A DNA stretch of 64,000 nucleotides, taken from the NCBI GenBank assembly GCA_963978905.1, contig OZ022257.1, positions 24,009,274 through 24,073,273 of the forward strand, in the 5' to 3' direction. Below the pieces are notes generated by a model. It was not told the DNA's origin. It did no database searches and saw nothing but the letters and a program-made list of their open reading frames with translations. Source of the stretch: Trichostrongylus colubriformis. Its lineage: Eukaryota > Nematoda > Chromadorea > Rhabditida > Trichostrongylidae. Position 1 is the stretch's first letter; every line of letters starts with the position of its first letter. Shown in pieces: positions 40,331 to 53,600 of this stretch. A program made the position numbers and the translations under genes.

Positions 40331-43300
40331 CATTTGGTGCGTAGGGGGCCGGAAGCGGATGGTGGACCTTACAAGGGGGTACATTCTCCGATTTCTGTGA
40401 CTAACGGGTGGCACCAATGGATGCGCGGATAAGTGTGAATTCAGCAGTGTTATAAATCCTTGCTGAATCATATCGCTGAGCAGCTCCTGTTAACATTAGC
40501 GTATGGATTACGGACCAGTGGGATCGCTGAGCTGACGTCGGCCGCTTCTCCTTTTTAGGGGGCCGACTTTGCCAGCCCTTTCAGATTTCATTTTTGTATG
40601 GATGTTACTCTTTACATACAGGCCTCAGTAGTTATTACTCTACTCCAGTGCTCCACTCTTTGAGGTTGCAGTACTGGCTCTACAGAAACCATATGGGTTT
40701 GCTTCCGTGTCGATCGACACATGAGGCTTAATATAAGATCTGATCAAATTCTTTCACGGCGTCATGGCGGCTGTGGATTCAGTTTCCTTTTCCGATCTGA
40801 TGCAGGAAGTTACTATCACTGCGGCCTTTGGAGAGCAGCGAGGAGTTGCCTTATGTGGATGCCAGGAGAATGAGACGATGTGTCGTTAAATTTATATTTG
40901 ATAAAATAATGCCTACAATAATGCCAGGATGCGGAAGGTATGCGATTTCCCCATCCTGCTCAGTGTGCGCCGAGCAATCGCCACATATCACCTTAAAATC
41001 TTTATCACCGAGCGCTCAATTTCAGTATCCATATCAGTAATAAGCGCTGACGTATGTGAAGAGTATGTAAAACGCATTAATAGAAAAATGAAAGTTGGAA
41101 GAAGCCCGGCGAAGCCGAACTCTCCTGAGAAGGAGCAGCGCCCGACGGCGGCTGGGCGATCCGGCTTGTGATAAAACCATAAACCTCTTACTTTGTGTTC
41201 CTCTGTCAGTGTTATGTCGGTATGTCTGTCCACCTGCAAGTGACTGATTGTGATCAGGAATTCTTATTGCTGGTTGAGAACTCAGTCGTTAACCACAGCA
41301 TATCACACCACTTTTCGAAAGTGTAGAGTAGCAGTTGCTATCACTTGTTACCACTGATGTCGGATCAGGAACGAATTTAGTTGATCTACTGGTCATCTAC
41401 TACATACGTCGGATGTGTAGTGGCACTATTGCTGCTATGAGCGGTGTTGAATTTCGCCACATTCATTTGGTGTAATCTCTTATCATCCGTCATCAGCTAT
41501 TACCAGTTCTGATTCCGGTCGCCTATTGCTAGCCTGCACACACCCCTTTACGTAGCACTTATAAGGCCAGCATTGCACTGGAACCTCGAATAGTTCGAGG
41601 AATTAGGTGACACTTGCCCTTTGACGCTTCTTATCACCGCTTATCAGCTATCATTATTTCGGATCACCCACCGTTGATGCTCCTACCCATAACACATAAC
41701 ATCTATGGGGACCAGCTCCATCATCAACCAGAAAAGCGCAGTACGTTCCGTGACACATACCTATCCACGCTTTTCGTAAGCCCTTGTCTGCCATTCTTAG
41801 AACGGTTCACCCCCATCACAGTCCCCAGGCCACCCTCTATATCATAAGTAAAATTAGTATAAAAGAATTTTGAGATCCCACCTTTGCGGCTACGCGACTT
41901 ATGAATTTCTGATCGAACACACACACCTACAGAAGCACTTAGTCGAGTGTATATCGTTACATCGAAATTTCGCCTTGCGGAGCCATCAGCACGAATGACC
42001 GCGCCCGCTTCTAAAAGACTTTCACACTACCAGCTCAACTTACTCAGGACGCAATGGCCTGGTACTTTAGTAGTCTTCTAGGAAAATAGTACTCAAATAC
42101 TTTATTGCAGTAGAACATGGTGCTGTCAGAGTGAGGTAGGGAGGGGGGGGGGGAGCATGTATAAAAAGTTACACAACTAGGCATCTCTGGTGGGTCAATA
42201 CACGCTCCAACGTATATTTCTACTAAGCTGTAGTGGAGGGAGGAAGGGATTACTTACTCCTTCTAGGCTTGGGCAGAACTAGTCCCTGCTGGGATGTCCC
42301 TCCTCATTGCAGTAGCATTTAAAATATATAGAAATACTTAAACACATAACACCTGAAAAAGACTCTTCGAACAATAATAACAATAGAAATATTTCAAACA
42401 AATCGATAGTGAGTAGTAGTAGACAGTGGAGTTGCGCGAAATTCGACTTGATGCCATACACCCCAGCGGTTGTATATAGTAGGATCCTTTCCAAGCATTT
42501 TTCTCCTGTTCAACGCTAAACTGAACGTCGTGTCCTAATTATTATGTAATACAACAGCCTCCTGCAAAAATACTTCAATCAGCTCCTTCTTGGATGGTAT
42601 TTGTAGGCTTTCGCTGAAGCACTATATGTACACACTCTCAGTACAATGGTCATTAGCTTGACGTTCATTTTCGACGTCGGCTGCAAAACTTGCTCTCGCG
42701 TTCATAATCAGTGCACTGCATAGCAGTTATGGGGTAGGAGGAATACGATGTACATCTTGGAGGAAATCTCAGGCCTCTACCTCGAAGGGTTTGTGGCCTC
42801 TGGCTCGTTCGGAGTGCCATGCGACGATTTGCGCGGCAAACTGAGCGGCTACTGGGCCGGCCTTAGGCGGCGTTCATACTCAGCGTAGGCAGGACATGGC
42901 TGCGTTTACAGGCAGCGAAGCCTGGCACGTGGGAGGTGCAGAAACGGTGCAGACGACGTGGCATAGGCAGAGACGCAGAGATACACAGTAACGCCCTGTC
43001 TCCGTGGACTGCAGGGTATAAACTCCCCTTAGCGTCTCAACTGGAGCGCAACCACGTTATCGGTTCGATTGAGATCAAGACCTTCAGCGATTTCGTAATT
43101 AAGGACTTTTCCTTTCTTCTGTTCGCTACTATAAAATTGGTCTTTCGCTCGTAGTCTTCTACTTGTTTAACACTTTTGTATAATCACTCGAGTAACTTAG
43201 TTCCTCAGAAGGGCTTAATTTTGAGAAGATCGATCAATGTGGTGGGACCTGATTGTATGAGTAGGACACGGACCCACTCCATACAACGCCTCTAGCTCGC

Positions 43301-43556
43301 CCGCATCGGTCACAAGCTGCGTTGCCTAATCCCGTCTTTACGACAAATCCATCCAGCGAACATGTGCATGCCCCTGAGGATTGCTCGCTTCATATTTTGC
43401 GACGCTGCCGCCACAGGTAGCATCAGAGCTGGCGGTAGCGCCGCAAATAATGGAGGCAACCCAACTTTTCAGCTGTGCCCACATGTCATATGTCTCGGCA
43501 TCGTGCCACCAAGCGGTATCAGGGTTATATCTCTGAACCTCTGCGGATCAGTTATC
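40331..43556. other. Repeat-rich intergenic region without gene
   Basis: Mostly diverged repeat sequence: a further gtcggtatgtctgtccacctg segment near 41210-41240, decayed 146-bp-type units near 41590-41720, a G run near 42143, and a TTCATACT-type end near 42870. No coding region is supported on either strand. Confidence 0.4.
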
Positions 43557-43818
43557 ATAATACCAGCTGGCGGGCGCACACTTCTGCGCGCTATTCATGG
43601 CGATGTTTGTGAAATGGGTTTGGTCGGCACGATCACAACTGTGTATGCAATTGTGTGCAAACTTCCTTTCCTCTGCTTTCAGGAGGGCTATTGAATTGCA
43701 AAGCAGAGAAGATGGCATTTTTCTATTAATATGCTTCAGCTGCTTTGCATCGAACCCATTCTGCACGTAATCGACATGAATCGCGCGCAGTATTGTGCGT
43801 CAGCTAACTGGTTCAGAT
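43557..43818. mobile_element. Type C terminal-inverted-repeat element (second copy)
   Basis: Left end ataccagctggcgggcgcac and right end gcgcgcagtattgtgcgtca, then gctaactgg, pair with each other and with the copy at 34655-34918; internal gaaatgggtttggtcggca and gaacccattctgcac blocks are also shared. Confidence 0.7.
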
Positions 43819-44399
43819 CATCATTGGGAGGTGGATAGTTTAAAGATTGATCAATTTGCATTCGATTGCATCGATTGGTAACAACTCGTTCACTTGCTGA
43901 GCATCTGATTCCTACATACTGATGATGGATCCATATCCCGATTATCGACGTTTATCGTTTTCGTAAACATGCTTCACTATCTGGCTTTTACATAGTCTAG
44001 CGGTCGATACCCAGTCTTGCTGCCAATACCGCATTAGAAACCCATTCCATGTGAACCGCTTGCTTTGCTATCACAAATATAGGTTGTATCATAATTATCA
44101 TTGTAGATCACAGTATCAAAAGAAATGCACCGTTTTTCGGAACGCAAGGCAATTCAACGGTCGATACATCGGCCAGTGATATCAGCACAAACAAAATTGT
44201 TCATCCAATGGCACTGAGGTACAGACGCTTCTGCTGAAGCGGTCGTGTAGTAGTAGCAAGCGATGTAAAGGATTTAATCTCATCCAGTTGCCAACGGTTC
44301 TAATCAGCCACCGTAAGCCGTTTTCAGTTTCACCGGGGTCCCTGTACTAAACAATACCATTGAGTTCCCCGTACCCTACAACGCTTGCGAATGTGAACA

Positions 44400-45085
44400 T
44401 TCCACTGTAAGCCGCAGAAGCGAACCGGCCTTGGTGACATTTCTCTTCTCATGCTCCTAACCGTATCTTATCATCCATTATCGATTCGGATCACCCACCA
44501 TTGAAGTCTCCGGTCTACCTTGCTAAACACGTATGAGTGTCAGCGCTCCTGGATCAACGCGAAAGGCGAAACGCATTTGACGACCTTTGCCTTCTCTCAT
44601 GCTCCTTATCGAATCTTATCAACCGTTATCATTACCCACCATTAATATCCCAGTCGCACCCTGCTGAAGAGCCATGAGTGTCAGCGCTTCTGGATCAACG
44701 CGAAGAGCGAAACGCATTCGACGACGCTAGCCTCTTTACGCTGCTTATCGAATCTTATCAACCGTTATCAATGCGGTTCACCCAAAAATAATGTCCCTGG
44801 CCCACCCTGCTAAACACCTATGAGTGTCAGCGCTCTTGGATCAACGCGAAGGGCGAAACGGATTTGGCACATTTGTCTTCCGAGGCTCCTAATCTTCCCT
44901 TATCAATTGCTATCACTTTCGGTCCACGACCATTAGTGTCCCTTTACCACCCATTACATCACTTGTAAAATTCAGGGTCCCAGCTATACTGCGGCGCGAG
45001 ATATGAATTTCGTGACAGACAGACGGACAAACACACACAGACACCCCACGGACAGACATACTAAGCGAATTATATAAAGTAGGAT
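44400..45085 (-). repeat. Inverted, diverged array of the 146-bp family
   Basis: Units of about 140-150 bp are marked by gagtgtcagcgct and ggatcaacgcgaa (about 44535, 44683, 44823) and cttatcaaccgttatca. The right end carries ctgcggcgcgagatatgaat, ttcgtgacagacagacggac and a CA-rich tail, the reverse complement of the lead-in seen at 34079 and 62068. Confidence 0.75.
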
Positions 45086-47671
45086 GAGTGCAGAATTATC
45101 AACCGTGCGACATACGTGGCAAAGTGTTATGCGCGAAGAAGCCAACTTACAAAAAAAAATTAGCGGAAAGTTTGTGGTTGCATGATTTTGTAATCCCACA
45201 GCGACTCAATTTGTAATCTCATTTTGTAACGCACGGGCGTATCAATATGAAATGGTAATCGAAATGCGATCAGCCCTGGCCTGAATTCGTTGCAAGACTC
45301 ATTGTTAGGAAAAATTCGAGCTTTTTAGAACTAATCCATTAGCACCATGAATGAAGTGTTTCACACTGTCGTTGAGGTTCCGGAAAGTTTATTTAAAATG
45401 ACGACAGTTCTTAGTTCATAGGAAAACTCATTTGAGTCTGTTTGGCGTGTGTACTCGATTGTCGCGTTCATATCTTTAGAAGCCAAAAAGCAAAGATGAT
45501 CTCTCATTAAACGAAAATAAAGACTTACTGATAGATGCCGAGGAAGAGGAACAAGTGGGAAAAGTGGTTGTAAGAAGCAAAAAGAAAGCAAGGTGAGCAG
45601 ATGATTGTTAAAACAATTATTGGGCTGTTCCATAAGCAATGTCGTTTCCATCCGAATGGAAACGTTTCCCTAAAAGGTTATAAGCTCCGTATCATGTCAA
45701 TATCGTTCGGAAGAAATTCATCTGATCTACAGAACATTATGTTTAATTTCTGGATGTATCGAAAGGGAGCCAGTCTTTGTGCTGATGAAGTAGAACCCAA
45801 TTCAGAGGAGTTGAGCGGAACGGCGATCACTCAAAACCTATATTTCACTTCGGAAAGGGCAATGTGTCTGTACTTGACCACGCCTCCTCTATGAGTCGCA
45901 CCAATGCTGATGGAGGAATTGCGTCGCTCTCTTTCCAAACTTGGTTTTCCGCCGCGTCGTTGTTTTCTGACAGCTTCATCGAATTAAGGGCATAAAATTT
46001 TTAAAATTAGTCTGCTAGAATAGTGATGATACGTAAAAAGAGATGGTAAGTGGGGACTAATCTAAGTGAGTACAGCCACATCTAAGTGAGTCGTTCTTTC
46101 CCATTTTTGTTTTACCAGTTTGGAAAATTGTTCACCGCATCCCTTTTGGAACGTCAAAATTTCACTTATCTCTTTTAAGCCCCAACTATAGTATTTTATT
46201 TAGTTTACAAGCAGTTTTGCTAACTTTTTGAAAAACTGTAGTATTGGAGGGGCATATGAGCTTGTTGCATGGCTTGTTGACTTCTCGCACATTTTTCGAA
46301 TTTTTGTACGAAATACTTCAACTTGTGAGAACAATGTGAGGCTCCAAAGCCTATTCGGAGATCGTCACATTGTTGTTTTCCTTGTTTTCAAACAATTAGA
46401 TACACACATATAGATTGGCATGAGCTTTTGGGGCAGAACAGCACTGAGAGAAATTCCCGTTTTGTTTGGAACTGCTCGTTAGGTGCGTGCAGTAGTTACC
46501 TGTGAATTTCGCTTGGCTTGGCTAAAGTTCAATGTATTGGCCTTCATCGAAGCCGAAAAAAGTGGCAAGACAAGTCACGAGTGATTTGACCGAATATATC
46601 ACATACAAAGTTACTAAATATCCTATCAACACGTGACGGTATGGAAAGCACGGGATACTTTTACGAGATCTAAGAGATCGGCCACAGGCGCTACAGTCTC
46701 ACAATTCTTCGACCCACCCGCTTGATCGACCAGCCTTATTCACCAAATTATGTCAATTTGTGCGACTAGCCTTTCTTCTGTATGGTTTTTAGCGAGTAAT
46801 TGAAGTAGACCAGCGTTTCCCTCCTACCGTAGCGGTAGGAGATATGTGCAAATTTTATGTTTTGACCCTATTGTGGTCGGCGTTCACATATCTCGTTCGT
46901 TTCTGGTTTGTTTCGAAAGCAACTATTACTCAATGATATAAATTATCTCAGCTAAAAATGAGTAGGGTGCTGGGCGGAGGTTGTAAAATATATTCAACTG
47001 GAACTCTGAAGATGACCAACTTCGTGCCCCAATGCTTGAAGTACTGTGATGATTCCAGATGGTAAGGATGAGTAAGAAAGCCTTAGCTGTATTTCGTATA
47101 ACTTTTGTACACCTGCTCGTTCCATTGAAACACAAGCTTTTCTTAGTTAACTAGTTTTTTCGTAAGGTTAAGCTATTTTCAAAGATTTCGGTCGAATAAA
47201 GTCCTCGATCTGCACCCTGCACGTTCCCCAGCCGAGGCACTTTACTTCATTGACTACCAAAGACCTTCAAAATACAAAAAAGAAGAAGGTATGTAACTGT
47301 CGACCAAAGTTATGGTTGAAATCCAACACCGCATATATTTCTGACCGCTACTGTACATAACTCTCCACTTTTATGGCAAGAGCTATGACTACCCCTGCGA
47401 TGGTGCTTCATACATGCATCGATCGGATGATTTCGATTCTGGCGAGTTGAAAGAGCCACCACCGCCCCCCTCCCCTCACGAAGTTATCCGCAGAGGATGA
47501 TTCTACCAACTACGCTGAGCTTGCGTCCTACATAAATTAGCCATTCAAACTGGCTCTTGGTACAATGAGCTCGAAGAATCTCAAAGCTATAGTGGCTGTG
47601 GCTGATCCCGCGGACCCGGTTATACTGAAGTTATCCGTTACAAACAGTTCAAATTCTTTGCTGAAGATTTC
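45086..47671. other. Region upstream of the CK1-like gene; possible 5' exons
   Basis: No firm gene. Weak candidates on the plus strand: a charged segment at about 45531-45592 (EEEEQVGKVVVRSKKKA) before a gtgagc donor; a lysine-rich exon at about 47234-47290; and a proline-rich exon at about 47383-47482 (SGELKEPPPPPSPHE) that joins the previous one in phase. Whether any belongs to the CK1-like gene is unresolved. Confidence 0.3.
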
Positions 47672-50600
47672 ATGGAGGGTCGAATATGGCATTTTGTACG
47701 AAACTCTGACGATGCTGTGTGGGTAGCGGCCGAAAGTTCAAATAGGAGAGCTGGAGTGATGCATCATGATACTTCTTATGCATTCAGTTATGAAATTTTG
47801 AAACCAATAGTGGCTGGGACGTCAAGTACAATATATCTGGTAAATAAACTTCTGGAAGGCGGATCATCCGTGAAAATGGCAATGAAGGCAGAAAATGCCG
47901 GTGTCAACTCAGAAAGCACAGGTTTTGCTCTCGCTGTGAGTTCTGCAATCTAACACGTGCTTGGAATTGTTACACCGAAATTTCAATCTATCGTACGTGA
48001 CGTACATTTTATTTCAGAATGAGATCCGATTTCTTGTAGAGTTTCAGAAGCGATGGCGGGATCAGGTACTAATAGATTTTGGTTAAAGTATAATATGATA
48101 TGACGAATTTCTTTTCATACCTGACGTACATTATCACAACAGGTGGATAATAGCTATTACTTACAACCTATTTGTGATTTTGGACACTCGAAAAAATATA
48201 AGTTCATGATACAACCGCTGTTGGGACCTAATCTCGATCAGTTAAGGGATGAGATGAAGTCAGAATTCTCGTGAGTGGTTTACCGCTCATTCCATCAATA
48301 AACAATACATTTGTTAGTGTTCGGACTCGCAAGCGATATGGTATAAGTCTTGTGAAACATTCGCCGTCACATTGCTGTCATAAGCTCGGGTGTGTAGACT
48401 TATGACGAACTTTCGCACTGCGACGTCGCAGTCGCGGCGCCATCAGCACAACTTGCCGGCTCGGTTGGAATTCCGCTCAGGACGCAAGGGTCTGGTACCA
48501 TGGGTCCTTCGAAAAAAAAACAATGACTTTTGTGCCCTGAAAATGCATAATAGTAACATAGAAAGTAAAAGAAACGATAGTTTTTGCATGACACAATCCT
48601 AATTAAGAAATATTTAGTTCGGGCGTAAAACTCTAACGGGAGTATTATAACTTCTTCTTCTGTGCCAACGAGGTTGTTAGGTGGAATATTTATTAATGGC
48701 CTGACGTTTCGACCAGATCGTCTTCCTCAAAGGCCTAAACGTGGCTCAAGTATAGGATTTTGTCCACACCGTCAAACGCCTCATCCCCCCAGTGGTTTTG
48801 ACGGAGCTCTAGGAAAACACCGGAGAACCAGTCCACCACCGTACAAGTGGAACAACGCCACTCCGAGTTAGTTGTAATTAGTGAATGAGAGATGCCATGT
48901 CGTCCTTATACATATATAGTATAATTTGGGACATGCATGTCTCCCTAGATCAGTAGCTCGCAATGTGGTGCAAATGGCAAGAGGTCATTTGTGACGGATA
49001 AGCACTCATTTCGGTTGTTCATACTTGGATTTCTTGCGGAAATCCAAAATGCCTCGAGCACTTTTCTTGCAGAAATCTCAGTCTCATATGCCAAAATTCT
49101 GCACTTAACATCAAAATCGTTTCCGCCACGCTCCTCAATCATATGCTTTCCCAGAGGTGTTCTTACGTTACCACGTCTTTTGCCAGCAAGATGTTCTTGT
49201 ACACGTTTTGCTAGTGTTCTCCCAGTCTCCCCGATATACGCTGCTTTACATGTCAGACATCCAATCAAATAGATGACGCCGATTTTGGCGCAATCCCCAA
49301 TTTTACCATACGGACATGTAACACAGTTCTCTGATATGCATCGCTTGTCGTAAAGCCTGTTTCGCACGAGCTGGTTTTTGATATTGCCATTAGGAATACT
49401 AACTATGACAGCATCATCGTCTAGTTGTGCTCGAACGAGACACCTTCGAATCGCAGAAGTAACTCTATCAGAGATGAAAGGTATGCACAGAGGGACCTTA
49501 TCCAGACGTGGTACACTACGGTGCTCAGTGCGAATTCTACCACAATGTCTTGGTACAACATAGCCATTAGATGCAGCTATTGAGATTAGATGCAGCTATT
49601 TTTGACGTTGAGAACGACTCCCACATAAGCTACCGTTCTACTGACACTGTCGCTAGCAGTGTGAGAGAACTGGCAAGGGTCACTGTTTTGGGTAACACTA
49701 ACATTTCGACCAATGCACTTGACTTCCTCAGTCTCGGCCCGTCTTTCTCACCTGCGCATAACATCAATGCTTCAACATACCGCAAAATTGTGGGAAGCTT
49801 ACAGAGGCTCTGAGATCTACTGCGTTTGAAGTACAGGCGCGACAACAGTGCTGCCGTCACTAACCAGAGACCGATTCCACCTATACCGTTCCCACGTACG
49901 CTCTACAAAGAAACTGGTCCCCCTCCAGAAGTGGATGTCAAATTGAGGATTCTATCTGCTAGAGTGCTATCCGTTCTAAATCAGAACAGACGAGCACGTA
50001 GCAACAATTTGACATACGGGCAGTGGCAAGGTTTCGAAGAGTTACGTGAGTTAACATCAAACGGTACTATACGTATCTCTGTAAGTGATAAAGGTGGAGA
50101 GTTTTTGGTTATGCCACAAACGCTTGATTGTGAAATTACACTACTTCATCTAGCAGATTCCTCCGTATGCGCGACCGAGCAAGAATTTCTGACCCAATGC
50201 AAACATCTCAACAAGGCTTGGATGGCTGAGGGTCGGTCCGCGGGTCTCAACAAGAAGTTCCTCAGTAGATTAACTTGAAAATCAAACTGTCCTGTCTTTT
50301 ATAGCCTCGTCAAAACCCACAAACTTGCTTCTATGGATATGCAGTCAATGTCAGCGGACACTTTCAAAATACGACCCATTATAAGTTGCGTGGGAGGACC
50401 AACCGATCGAATTTCTTGGTTCTTTAATTGTATTGTAAGCCAGCTGCTGACCAAGATTCCATCTCATCTGACCAATACGACAATGTTCCTTGAACAATTA
50501 CGTAATTTACGCTTGGATACTGGCTGCGTAATGGAGTCATTTGATGTCACTTCGCTTTATACCAATGTCCAAAACGAGCAAGCCTTTCAAGCACTTTCCG

Positions 50601-53600
50601 AAATGCTGGACAGGCATTTTGAAACAATGGAAGCCTCTGGACTCAATAAGGCCCACATTGTGACTCTAATCAAGGAATGTTTGCAATGTAACATCTTTAG
50701 GTGGTCGGGTGCGTACTACCGTCAAATCAGAGGTTTGGCAATGGGTCAACGCTTAGCTCCAGTACTCGCAATCTGCTTCATGAGTAGAATCGAAGAACCA
50801 GTGCTGGAACGCTTACCATTGATGTACTGCAGATACATAGACGACTGCTTCATTATTGCATCAACACAGTCCGAAATGGATGAGTGTCATCGCTTAATGA
50901 ACCAGCAGTCGCAGTACATCAAACTTACAAGAGAGGTCTCACGATGAGGTTGGCTCCCCTACCTGAACACGCAGATGAAAGTGTCCGATGGCATGCTCAG
51001 TGTGAAGTGGTACAGAAAGGCTAGTTCTAAGAACATCTTGATTCACGCCACATCTGCACATCCTTCTGCAGTGAAACATGCAGTTATTAGGAACGTGTTC
51101 AAGACGGCTGTAAATGTATGCACTGGCCCGGCAGAGCGACGAGAATGCATACGCCTAGCTTCTGACATAGCTGCATCTAATGGCTATGTTGTACCAGGAC
51201 ATTGTGGTAGAATTCGCACTGAGCACCGTAGTGTACCACGTCTGGATAAGGTCCCCCTGTGCATACCTTTCATCTCTGATAGAGTTACTTCTGCGATTCG
51301 AAGGTATCTCGTTCGAGCACAACTAGATGATGATGTTGTCATAGTTAGTTTTCCTAACGGCAATATCAAAAACCAACTCGTGCGAAACAGGCTTTACGAC
51401 AAGCGATGCATATCAGAGAACTGTGTTACATGTCCGTATGGTAAAATTGGGGATTGCGCCAAAATCGGCGTCATCTATTTGATTGGATGTCTGACATGCG
51501 CAGCGTACATCGGGGAGACTGGGAGAACACTAGCAAAACGTGTACAAGAACATCTTGCTGGCAAATGACGTGGTAACGTAAGAACACCTCTGGGAAAGCA
51601 TATGATCGAGGAGCATGGCGGAAACGATTTTGATGTTAAATGCAGAATTTTGGCATATGAGACTGAGATTTCTGCAAGAAAAGTGCTCGAGGCATTTTGG
51701 ATTTCCGCAAGAAATCCAAGTATGAACAACCGAAATGAGTGCTTATCCGTCACAAATGACCTCTTGCCATTTGCACCACATTGCGAGCTACTGATCTAGG
51801 GAGACATGCATGTCCCAAATTATACTATATATGTATAAGGACGACATGGCATCTCTCATTCACTAATTACAACTAACTCGGAGTGGCGTTGTTCCACTTG
51901 TACGGTGGTGGACTGGTGAGTTTGTTTCTGACGTACGGGGTTTCTCCGGTGTTTTCCTAGAGCTCCGTCAAAACCACTGGGAGGATGAGGCGTTTGATGG
52001 TGTAGTGGACAAAATCCTATACTTGAGCCACGTTCAGGCCTTTGAGGAAGACGATCTGGTCGAAACGTCAGGCCATTAATAAATATTCCACCTAACAACC
52101 TCGTTGGCGCAGAAGAAGAAGTTCTAATACAATATCGATGCCGAGGTTATACGAAGAGAGAAGTTGGAATTTACTACGAAGCGTACCTCTAACGGGAGTG
52201 TTGCTGCGTACGCACTCATTAGCTACTGTTACTATCGAGCCCGACTTGATGACATGCTTAGTCTGTGTGAAATGGCCACAGTGAAACTATGGAGGTAAAA
52301 ATCTGTCCCTCTGCGTGCGGAGGCTGGTATCATTTTGTGCACTTTTCATTCGATTCTGTGAGTAAGCTTCTTGGAAATACAGAGCTCTGACCGCCGTCGT
52401 TGATCAAAGATCAGGGACACTGCCGTTGTCAAGGAATCAAAGATCGGTTAGGCGGGCACATCGTGCGATTCGCGATGGTCGCTGAACCAGAGCGGTTACC
52501 TAATGGATTACTCAGGACGTCATAGAAGATTATTTAGACGACAGAGGCCCGATGGCCACACTCCTTAAAGACATGGGGGATACATTCAGCCGATCGTGCT
52601 ATATGAGAGTAGGAGTGCTCAGCAGTGTAACGGTGGAGAAAGAACGAAATAAAACGGTGAAAAAAAACCGAAAATATGCGCACGGGGACAGCCTCCTATC
52701 TCGTTTGCCTCTGCGTCACTAGCCGGAGCAGACTGCAGAAGGCTACAGGCTGTACCAGCAGGCCGCGAACGTTGTGCCCTCTCCGGCGTCTAGATGATGA
52801 GCTGCACAACGACATGCCTTACTGCTGGATCGTGAAACGACCCTAAGCCGCGCTTTTGCATTGCGAGTTTTGCTACAGAGTGCCTGTTATGGAGTGGAAA
52901 GTTCGTTTTCAGAGAACATGTATACGCGGTTCTCACTTTCTTCTTATCGCTACCGGTGCCTTCAAGGCTGCATCTGTACTCTGCGTGGCCGTGGCAGAGG
53001 GTGGCTGCAGGTCTCACCGTCTCCGCCTATGCCACACTGCCTCGTTGCTTGAATCGTCTCTGCACCTTCCCCGTGCCATTCTCCATCGTTGAATTGAACG
53101 CTGGCACGTACTGTCGGAGCTGAGTATGCTAGAAGGAAACGAAATGCTGCGGATTTGTCCAGTCAGGAGAGTTTACTGGACTACTGAGGCTTACATCACC
53201 AAAGAATGGAGATGTCACTGGCGCCCGTCGAGACACTCGATGAACAGCGGGCAACAGGTGATGCAGGTGGAGCTGTCAGAGCTGCCCAGCGCATTTGAGT
53301 TATTTCAGAACTGGACACAGCTGAGAGGGCCGCTCTTGTGGCAAAAGTGGAGCAGGACCTCCACCCTGAGAAGTCTACGATCTGCGTTCGGAGGCATGAC
53401 GAGGGCCCAGTCCAATGGGAAACGCCAGAATATATTTCGATCTCCAAAACGTCTATCCAACTCGGATCAACTGAGTGAATGGGGCCCTTCAGCTGAAAAG
53501 ACCTTTTACACAGGGACCAGTAATCCTAGGGTCTCGCAGAGGTTGATTGTATTAGGTTGATTCATAATAAACCGGACAAATTGACCAATTTTAATCATTG

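Larger units (their letters stand above)
48651..52126. mobile_element. Two Penelope-like element copies, head to head
   Basis: The left arm (48651-49578) is the reverse complement of the right end (51173-52126), with about 1.6 kb of unique 5' sequence between them. Each arm carries the GIY-YIG endonuclease region and the same 3' non-coding tail (gacgtttcgaccagatcgtc, ttattaatggcctgacg). The right copy adds reverse transcriptase. This geometry of truncated copies joined head to head is common for Penelope-like elements. It sits in an intron of the CK1-like gene. Confidence 0.88.

Noticed and set aside
53126..53560. 144-codon plus-strand open frame beside the mariner element
   Set aside because: Conflicts with a different frame of more protein-like composition and with minus-strand frames; no family recognised.
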